Assembly (NCBI GenBank): GCA_031259075.1
Contig: JAIRLY010000147.1
Location: forward strand, 1-33,150
DNA length: 33,150 nt
DNA from: Dysgonamonadaceae bacterium
Lineage (GTDB): Bacteria; Bacteroidota; Bacteroidia; Bacteroidales; Azobacteroidaceae
Direction of reading: 5' to 3'
Program-made: the position numbers and the translations under genes
Notes under the pieces: generated by a model
What the model was told of the DNA's origin: nothing
What the model saw: only the letters and a program-made list of their open reading frames with translations
Database searches by the model: none
Part shown: positions 27,001 to 33,150 of the stretch, piece after piece
How positions within the stretch are numbered: the first letter of the stretch is position 1
Layout of the letters: every line of letters starts with the position of its first letter

Positions 27001-27415
27001 TGTGTTCAGTAATAAGTATTCGGATTTGGTTGCACTACCCAAGGAGTACAAAAATCGCTGGACGCTTCCCGGTGATGAGCAATATACTCAGATTCCGGTA
27101 ATTGCAAACCGCATTCAAGACGCGCAGGATACCCGTTTAAAAACAGCTTACAGCGCTTATAACTATTCAAATGTCCGAATTGCCGACGGAGGATTTATCC
27201 GAATGAAAGATATTTCTTTGTCGTACGATTTTGATAAAAAAGTATTGGAGCTATTCAAAGTGAGTAATTTTCAGTTAAAAATTCAGGCAACGAATCTGTT
27301 TTTGCTTTATGCGGATAAAAAACTGAACGGACAGGATCCTGAATTTGTAAATAGCGGAGGAGTGGCTTCTCCAATGCCTCGACAATTTACATTGACTCTC
27401 AGATTAGGAATATAA
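24074..27415 (+). CDS. SusC/RagA-family TonB-linked outer membrane protein
   Basis: Signal peptide, carboxypeptidase-D-like domain 'VSGVIISAEDKEPIIGASVTVKD...GTVTDLDGNFSL', TonB box/plug 'GEVVVTGMQRVDKRLFTGA', 'IRVRGATSIYGSSKPLWVVDGV', C-terminal beta-barrel. Confidence 0.97.
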   Translation: MKYRLYVVSLFLFISAAAFAQNIKVSGVIISAEDKEPIIGASVTVKDNTSIGTVTDLDGNFSLTVPAGSKTLVISYIGMKTLEVPMKERIEAVMQPDDQMLGEVVVTGMQRVDKRLFTGATSKIDAGQAKLDGVADISRSLEGRAAGVSVQNVSGTFGTAPKIRVRGATSIYGSSKPLWVVDGVVMEDAVDVSADQLSSGDAATLISSAIAGLNADDIADFQILKDGSATSIYGARAMAGVIVVTTKSGQSGSTKINYTGEFSFRMKPNYSNFNILNSQEQMGIYKEMKDKGWLEAATISNNSNSGIYGKMYQLIATYNETAGKFGLENSDWAKNTYLQEAEFRNTDWFDLLFHNTITQNHAVSVSGGSDKSRYYASLSVMEDPGWTNVSSIERYTANVNASFDLSKNLTLKLLTNDSFRKQLAPGTLNQEVDVVFGEVKRSFDINPYSYAMNTSRTLDANTFYTRNYSPFNILHELDNNNIELNIADLKFQGQLDWKIIKGLDVSALVAARYQQTSHEHFVKDQSNQALAYRAGIDPANAIIRDANPYLYTDPADPNALPETVLDEGGIYFRNDYKMKQIDFKLVANFNRSFGSEDQHIVGAFGGIESNSTDKNKVNFQGWGFNYENGGIPSINPLLFKQQNEENASYYSNKWTYDRSFAEYLQVTYSYKGKYVLSGTGRYEGTNKLGKSRQSRWLPTYNISGAWNVHEESWFNTSQKTLSHLMLKASYSLTGDRGPADVSNAEAIYYAYSPWRPLYGVKETGLKEEYPANEELTYEKKYEYNVGAEIGFFNNRINLALDVYTRDNFDLIGDVYTEGAGGFILKKANVANMKSKGLEGMLSTKNVVTRDFSWSSSFTYSWINNKITHLDSRANMMSLISGNGFALEGYPVRALFSIPFVGLNDEGLPVFINEKGEETVSDINLQEQDPKKLGFLIYEGPTDPTTSGGFENTFTYKGFRLNLFITYAFGNKVRLDPVFSNKYSDLVALPKEYKNRWTLPGDEQYTQIPVIANRIQDAQDTRLKTAYSAYNYSNVRIADGGFIRMKDISLSYDFDKKVLELFKVSNFQLKIQATNLFLLYADKKLNGQDPEFVNSGGVASPMPRQFTLTLRLGI

Positions 27416-27435
27416 GAAATATAAAAAGTAACAAA

Positions 27436-29085
27436 ATGAAAATAAAATATATTATATATCAACTGATTACATTGCTTTTCTTAAGTTCATGCAATGACTT
27501 TTTAGACACCCAACCTGATAATCGGGTAGAATGGAGTACGCCGACACAAATCTCTCAACTCTTAGTGAGTGCTTATTCCGATGGCAATTATGCCCTTTTG
27601 GGAGAATTGAGTTCCGATAATTTTATAGATAACAATTCCCCGAACGATATGGGAGCTTATTACAATTTAGCTTCCCGAAACCGCATGGATGATGAAATTT
27701 ATGCTTGGGAAGATGTTGTTTCGGACAATGAACAAGACTCTCCTTCCCATGTCTGGAGTGGATGTTATTATGCTATTGCCGTAACGAACAATGCGTTGAA
27801 AGCAATCGAAAAATTTGAAGAAGAAGGTAAAGGAGATGAAGTATCGGCACAAAAAGGCGAAGCCTTGCTCTGCCGCGCTTACCACCATTTTATTTTAGTA
27901 AACCTTTTTGCAAAAGTTTATAAAAATGAGGCTTTAAGTAAAGATGATCCGGGCGTACCTTATGTAACAGAACCGGAAACGCGCGTCCTGGTACATTATG
28001 AGCGATTATCCGTATCGGATGTCTATGACAGGATAGAACAGGACCTTCTCGAAGGAATTGATTTAATTGTTGACAATGTGTATGATGTTCCCAAATATCA
28101 TTTTAATAAAAAAGCGGCACATGCTTTTGCTGCGCGTTTTTATCTGTTCAAACGGGAATATGACAAGGTAATCAAATACGCCAATATTGCTTTGGGAAGT
28201 AATCCTTCTTTAAGGAACTGGAACAAAGAAATGCCGACCTATGAGTCAATCGCACATTTCTGGATTGACGCGGAATCATTGAATAATTTTCTGTTATTAC
28301 CTACCGGATCCTGGTTTAGCAGGGTTTTCGGTAAGCGTTACGGCTGTAACAGGGAAGCTGCCGACGCCACTATCTTCGGAACAGGGCCTACTTGGGGCGA
28401 TTACAATTTTCATCCCTGCTATTCGGGACGCCTTTATATTCGTGAAAAACAGGAATATGGTTTGTTTTTCCCAAAATGCGGAGAATTTTTTGAATATACC
28501 GATAAGGTTGCACAAATCGGTTTGGGACATATTGTCCGGGCTGAATTTACGGCAGAAGAAACATTGCTTTGTAGAGCGGAAGCAAATGTTTACCTGGGTA
28601 ATGATTCGTTGGCTGTGGCCGATTTGATAACATACGATAATTCCAGAAAAATAACACAAAACGACACCATAAACCCGATTATTCCATCGCGTACATTAAC
28701 AGACGCTCTTATCCGAAGTTTTTATACGGAATCCAGACCGTTATTTGTGCAAAAATTCAATACGGAGAAAATCTCTCCGGATTTCATTGTTACGAATGAA
28801 CAAAAACCGCTGTTGGATTGCGTTTTACATTTCCGCCGTCTGGAAACAATCTTCGACGGCATGCGCTGGTTCGATATTAAACGCTATGGGATAGAAATAA
28901 CCCATAAGATAGGTACAAGCAGAATAGAAACGCTAACGTGGGACGATCCTCGAAGAGCTTTGCAAATACCGCAGGAAGTAATACAGGCCGGAATGGATCC
29001 GAATAACAGAACGCTTGATTTACCGGCGACGGGTGTGGAGCAATTAAAAATACCATTGGTTCGACTGAATAGTGAAACAGAATAA
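27436..29085 (+). CDS. SusD/RagB-family nutrient-binding outer membrane lipoprotein
   Basis: Lipobox 'LLFLSSCNDFLDTQPDNRVEW', SusD-like helical features, adjacent to SusC, C-terminal 'RRLETIFDGMRWFDIKRYG'. Confidence 0.95.
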   Translation: MKIKYIIYQLITLLFLSSCNDFLDTQPDNRVEWSTPTQISQLLVSAYSDGNYALLGELSSDNFIDNNSPNDMGAYYNLASRNRMDDEIYAWEDVVSDNEQDSPSHVWSGCYYAIAVTNNALKAIEKFEEEGKGDEVSAQKGEALLCRAYHHFILVNLFAKVYKNEALSKDDPGVPYVTEPETRVLVHYERLSVSDVYDRIEQDLLEGIDLIVDNVYDVPKYHFNKKAAHAFAARFYLFKREYDKVIKYANIALGSNPSLRNWNKEMPTYESIAHFWIDAESLNNFLLLPTGSWFSRVFGKRYGCNREAADATIFGTGPTWGDYNFHPCYSGRLYIREKQEYGLFFPKCGEFFEYTDKVAQIGLGHIVRAEFTAEETLLCRAEANVYLGNDSLAVADLITYDNSRKITQNDTINPIIPSRTLTDALIRSFYTESRPLFVQKFNTEKISPDFIVTNEQKPLLDCVLHFRRLETIFDGMRWFDIKRYGIEITHKIGTSRIETLTWDDPRRALQIPQEVIQAGMDPNNRTLDLPATGVEQLKIPLVRLNSETE

Positions 29086-29102
29086 AATAAAATTATTGTC
29101 TT

Positions 29103-30074
29103 ATGAAAAATAAATATACAGTTTTATTTACAGCCGTTATCTTCTCCCTGTTGTTTTTTACATCTTGCAGGGAAGAAGATGAATTTACAGATTCTATATT
29201 TGATACGACTGCACAAGGTTTGGATAAAAATGCTTTTACCTATCGCTTGGACAGTTTTTTATATGAAAGTTTTTCAAAACCGTACAATTTGCAATTCACA
29301 TACAAAATGCAAACGGAAGGAACGGATTTGACTTACAATTTGGTGCCGGCTACTTATACAAACGCAAAAAAAATAGCGGTTTTGACCAAGTATTTATGGT
29401 TTGATGTGTATGATTCGATTGCGCCTCCTTACTTCGTGGCAAAAAGTACTCTCCGTATCATTCAGTTGATTGGTTCACCGGGATATAATCCTTATAACGG
29501 TACCGAACTTTTAGGCCTTGCCGAAGGGGGTATGAAAATATCTTTGTTCAAGGTAAATGAATTGAATCCGGCAAATGTGGCCGATATGAATGAAAAGTTT
29601 TTTAAGACCATGCACCATGAATTTGCCCATATCCTGCATCAGGAAAAAACCTATCCGAAAGAATTCAGGCTTATTTCAGCCCAACATTATACGCCATTCG
29701 GCTGGGAAAACAGACACCCTTATGTCGCGGCTTCTTTAGGTTTCGTGTCGGATTATGCCGGAAGCGAGGCACGGGAAGATTTTGTGGAAGTGATTGCCAA
29801 TTATATAGTAAAAACAGATGCAGAGTGGAATAATATTTTAGCAGCAGCAGCAGCAGGTTGGGAACAGATAAATTCGGTAAAACCTGAGGACGGTGTACTG
29901 TCGGCTACTGATTCCGACGGTGTAAAAGGAGATGAACTTATTAAACAAAAATTGGATATTTGCCGTACCTGGCTGGCGGACATGTGGAATGTTAACTTGG
30001 ATTCGCTTCGTGCTGAAGTTCAACGCCGGCAAGCTCGCATTGATATGGATTCTTTATTGTTACAAATCGAGTAG
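29103..30074 (+). CDS. Putative zinc-binding metallopeptidase lipoprotein (substrate import-associated HExxH lipoprotein)
   Basis: Lipobox 'LFFTSCREEDEF', zinc motif 'MHHEFAHILHQEKTYP', position next to SusC/SusD. Confidence 0.88.
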   Translation: MKNKYTVLFTAVIFSLLFFTSCREEDEFTDSIFDTTAQGLDKNAFTYRLDSFLYESFSKPYNLQFTYKMQTEGTDLTYNLVPATYTNAKKIAVLTKYLWFDVYDSIAPPYFVAKSTLRIIQLIGSPGYNPYNGTELLGLAEGGMKISLFKVNELNPANVADMNEKFFKTMHHEFAHILHQEKTYPKEFRLISAQHYTPFGWENRHPYVAASLGFVSDYAGSEAREDFVEVIANYIVKTDAEWNNILAAAAAGWEQINSVKPEDGVLSATDSDGVKGDELIKQKLDICRTWLADMWNVNLDSLRAEVQRRQARIDMDSLLLQIE

Positions 30075-30089
30075 AAAAAATAGTTTTTT

Positions 30090-31415
30090 ATGAAGAAAGT
30101 TTTTCAAATATTATTATTGACGGGCATATTCGTATGTTTCATGGGATGCAGGTTTGAAGAAGAAAATATTTTTGACGATTCATCTGCAAACAGGGTAGAA
30201 AAAGCAAAAAAGGAATACACCGAATTACTTTGCAGCGCTCCGAATGGCTGGGTAATGGAGTATTTCCCGACAGATGATCAAACAGGTTATACTTTTTTAA
30301 TGAAATTCATGGAAACGGGAGAAGTTAAAATACTTTGTAAAAACACATTAACTAATGATAAACTAACAAGGGATTCATGTCTTTTCGAATTTACAGCAAT
30401 TAGCGGTCCTGTACTGACTTTTAATTCTTACAGCGAAAACAGTACATTCCATATACTGTCTGATCCGGCGGATATAGCTGCTACAAATGATGTCAACGAA
30501 CAAGGTATTGGCTATGGAGGTGATTATGAATTTGCTGTTATAAAAACGGAAGAAAACAGTATGTTGTTGAAAGGTCTAAAAAGAAAAGTTTATATTCCGT
30601 TAACAAAATTGCCGGAAGATCAGAACTGGGAAGATTATTTCAATCTGTTGGATGAGATGAATGTTACTTTATTCAATGTAAATGCACAGCAACTCCAATT
30701 AACCGTTAATGATTCTTTATTTACTTTGAGCGGAGGATCTTCGCATATTTTCAAAATAGTTCCCGATGGAGGCGACGCGGTAATTGACAGAGTGGATATG
30801 CCTTTCATTGTAACCGATTATGGAATCCGATTTGTAAAAGCTTTTGAAGCGAATGGTTTATCGGTTCAAACATTTCGATTAAGCGATGATAAAAATAGCT
30901 TGATTTGTACGGACGAAAATGTAAATGCTAAAATAGAAGGGCCATTATTAGCAGATTTCTTTTTGGATGTGTTGAATTTAGGAAAAAATATGGCAATTAT
31001 GTCTGGGACTGATGATATGAGTGCTTCTATGAGAGCAACTTACAATACAGTGCAGGCAAGCGTGGAGTCGAAGGGCAGAACTTTGAATATGCTTTCTTTT
31101 ACTTACGATAAAACATGGAAACAATCATTGAGACTTCGTACATCTAAAGGAGCGGGCAATGCGGATGGTTTTTTTGGATTTACAATGGAAAAAAAATCAG
31201 CAAATGAAATCAATCTTTCCTTCAAAGGATTTGAAGGAGAATTTGATAGTAATGCAAAAAGGTATTATGATGAATATAATGGAGTTCCATCCTTAATAAA
31301 TATTCTTAATGGTAATTTTACAATAAGTCCGGTGGGAAATTCGTTAATACCAACTATGGTTAAATTTACAAGTATTTCAGATCCAAGTATTTGGTTTAAT
31401 TTAATTGTTAGATAA
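30090..31415 (+). CDS. DUF4302-domain lipoprotein
   Basis: Lipobox 'VCFMGCRFEEENIFDDSSANRVEKAKKEYTELLCSAPNGWVMEYFP', typical DUF4302 N-terminus; position after the HExxH lipoprotein. Confidence 0.82.
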   Translation: MKKVFQILLLTGIFVCFMGCRFEEENIFDDSSANRVEKAKKEYTELLCSAPNGWVMEYFPTDDQTGYTFLMKFMETGEVKILCKNTLTNDKLTRDSCLFEFTAISGPVLTFNSYSENSTFHILSDPADIAATNDVNEQGIGYGGDYEFAVIKTEENSMLLKGLKRKVYIPLTKLPEDQNWEDYFNLLDEMNVTLFNVNAQQLQLTVNDSLFTLSGGSSHIFKIVPDGGDAVIDRVDMPFIVTDYGIRFVKAFEANGLSVQTFRLSDDKNSLICTDENVNAKIEGPLLADFFLDVLNLGKNMAIMSGTDDMSASMRATYNTVQASVESKGRTLNMLSFTYDKTWKQSLRLRTSKGAGNADGFFGFTMEKKSANEINLSFKGFEGEFDSNAKRYYDEYNGVPSLINILNGNFTISPVGNSLIPTMVKFTSISDPSIWFNLIVR

Positions 31416-31460
31416 AGATTATTTATAAGCTTATATTATTAATTTTAAAAATTAAATATT

Positions 31461-33150
31461 ATGAAGAAAAGTTATAACTTATTGATTTTATTAGCTCTTT
31501 GTGTGAGCACAATTTCAGGTCAAACGGAAACAAAGAGAAGTAGTCAAGTTTCTCAAGTTAGAGATTTAAATAACAGTGTAATAGTAGAGAAAGCTGAGAA
31601 AGCTGTTTTTGATTTCAAAGCGGCAACGATAGCTACTCGTGAAAATTTTAATTTATCCAAAATAAGTCGTATAAATGCGGCAAATTTGGAAGTGGGATAT
31701 CGTCGTCCATACGGTTCATTACTTCGTAATGCATTGGTGAATAATGAAGGAAGTCTTTCAAAATACAATGGTCCGGCTCTTATAGTTCCGGCTCGAAAAA
31801 ATCTTCCATTTAATGCTATTTGGGCTAGCGACGAAGCTGCGCAACTTTCATGGTCAATTACTAATTCAGGAACAGGAGAGGTCGTGAGCTTGAGTGATCA
31901 AACAGATGCAAATGGTGTTTTAACCTATTATATTGAATCTCCAATTCCTATTGGATATACTGCATTTATTCCTGAATTAAAAGCGACTGTAGGCAGTCAA
32001 ACAGCTACTTACAAATATGGACAGGAAATAGAATCAGGAGCACAATTTTTAGCTTCACCTAATAACATTACACATCCTGAGCAGCGCTATACTTTAACTG
32101 ATTGTGATGTCCATTTAGGAGGCGGCCCATATTCAGGATTTAACTCAGGCGAATCATTTGGGTCAAATTATTCAGCAGATGGGTCTCCGTGTATTGGAAT
32201 TTTATCTCTTTATGCTGCGCCATTAGGAATACTGTCCGTAGGAAGTATTGATGTATTAGCAACAAATTCTAATGGTAGTGGTAAGGTAATCCCAGCAGGA
32301 AAAACATTATCATTAGCCATTTTTTATATGGATGGTGACGGCAACATAGAGGAACTTCCTGTTGCGACAGCTACAGCGACTCCAGATGATTGTACTGTTG
32401 TAGGTTGGGCTAATTTTATTAATTTCAAATTTAAAGAAGTAGATGAAGATGGTTTTGAAACCGATGTAATTTTACAAATAGAAGAACGTCCTTTCATAGT
32501 TGTTGTCAGTGGATTTGATGCTTCATACGATATAGACTTTTTATTCAGTACTGCAGCCGGTTGGGAGGGAGGCGCTTTTACTATGCATGAAGATAACAGT
32601 ATCAAAACTATGGGATATAGTAATCAGCCAAATACTCCTATGTGTGATCTTTTGATAGCATTTGACGGTGTTTTCAATTGTTTTGAAGTAGAAAATACAA
32701 CCAATGATTTAATTGTTCCTAACGCTGGTGGTTCTGCAGCAAATTCTAACGGCAGTGAAGTTGTAGTTTTTTCTACTTTTGGAATTGATGAGATTACGCC
32801 TGTTGAGTGGCCCGATTGGTTAAATGTGACTTATGATGATAGCGATTTTGCGTACAATATTATTTATTTTCATATAGAGGGAACAGCTCTTCCTTCAGAT
32901 GTGTCTGGGCGTGCCGATAATGTAGTATTAGATTCTTATGGACGTAAGTTAGCTATCCGAGTCAAACAAGGCGATGCAGATTGGATTGATACAGGTATTT
33001 CTACTGTTCAATCCGTAGAATCGGTCAAAGCCGTCCGCCAAGGCGACAACTTCCTATTGTCTTATCCAACTTCCGCTACTTCCGTTTCCGTTTACAATGT
33101 TGCCGGTCAACGGATGGGAGAATATAAATTGGATGCAAAGGGAAAATACA
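31461..33150 (+). CDS. 3'-truncated secreted protein with T9SS-type C-terminal sorting domain
   Basis: ATG at 31461, signal peptide 'MKKSYNLLILLALCVSTISGQ'. The frame is open to the window edge (read manually; absent from the ORF track). End 'VKAVRQGDNFLLSYPTSATSVSVYNVAGQRMGEYKLDAKGKY' resembles the start of a T9SS CTD. Confidence 0.8.
   Translation, partial: MKKSYNLLILLALCVSTISGQTETKRSSQVSQVRDLNNSVIVEKAEKAVFDFKAATIATRENFNLSKISRINAANLEVGYRRPYGSLLRNALVNNEGSLSKYNGPALIVPARKNLPFNAIWASDEAAQLSWSITNSGTGEVVSLSDQTDANGVLTYYIESPIPIGYTAFIPELKATVGSQTATYKYGQEIESGAQFLASPNNITHPEQRYTLTDCDVHLGGGPYSGFNSGESFGSNYSADGSPCIGILSLYAAPLGILSVGSIDVLATNSNGSGKVIPAGKTLSLAIFYMDGDGNIEELPVATATATPDDCTVVGWANFINFKFKEVDEDGFETDVILQIEERPFIVVVSGFDASYDIDFLFSTAAGWEGGAFTMHEDNSIKTMGYSNQPNTPMCDLLIAFDGVFNCFEVENTTNDLIVPNAGGSAANSNGSEVVVFSTFGIDEITPVEWPDWLNVTYDDSDFAYNIIYFHIEGTALPSDVSGRADNVVLDSYGRKLAIRVKQGDADWIDTGISTVQSVESVKAVRQGDNFLLSYPTSATSVSVYNVAGQRMGEYKLDAKGKY

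Noticed and set aside
31424-31435. TATAAGCTTATA palindrome before the last gene
   Set aside because: Short palindrome in very AT-rich sequence; expected by chance and no supporting motif.
27-33150. T9SS secretion machinery or a PUL with glycoside hydrolases
   Set aside because: Only T9SS cargo proteins and one SusC/SusD pair are visible; no por/gld/spr components or recognisable GH domains.

Overview
The window is Bacteroidetes-type (Bacteroidales-like) chromosomal DNA. Supporting signs are T9SS-type C-terminal sorting domains, SusC/SusD pairs, a hybrid two-component (HTCS) regulator, TAnnTTTG promoter boxes and a complete Na+-NQR operon. From left to right it contains: (i) a 5'-truncated choice-of-anchor-D/T9SS protein and a 1467-aa protein with Pmp-like 'GGAI...FxNN' repeats, Ig-like repeats, an Fn3 domain and a T9SS sorting domain; (ii) a short degenerate IS1634-like transposase remnant abutting a strong palindrome; (iii) a RecD-like helicase on the minus strand; (iv) a full-length HTCS followed by four 23-bp tandem repeats and a PNGase F-related secreted protein; (v) a DUF2185 gene and nqrABCDEF on the minus strand; (vi) a secreted protein with a possible GATase-like C-terminal domain; (vii) a translationally coupled pair of a DUF5618-like small protein and a beta-class DNA methyltransferase; (viii) a SusC / SusD / HExxH lipoprotein / DUF4302 lipoprotein / truncated T9SS protein cluster. 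I see no CRISPR array, rRNA, tRNA or intact mobile element. The less ordinary items are the DUF5618-MTase pair, the palindrome at the transposase breakpoint, the 23-bp hairpin repeats, and a perfect inverted repeat lying in the spacer of the PNGase-like gene's predicted promoter. None of these is proven to be a new system. All family names come from reading the proteins by eye, with no database search.
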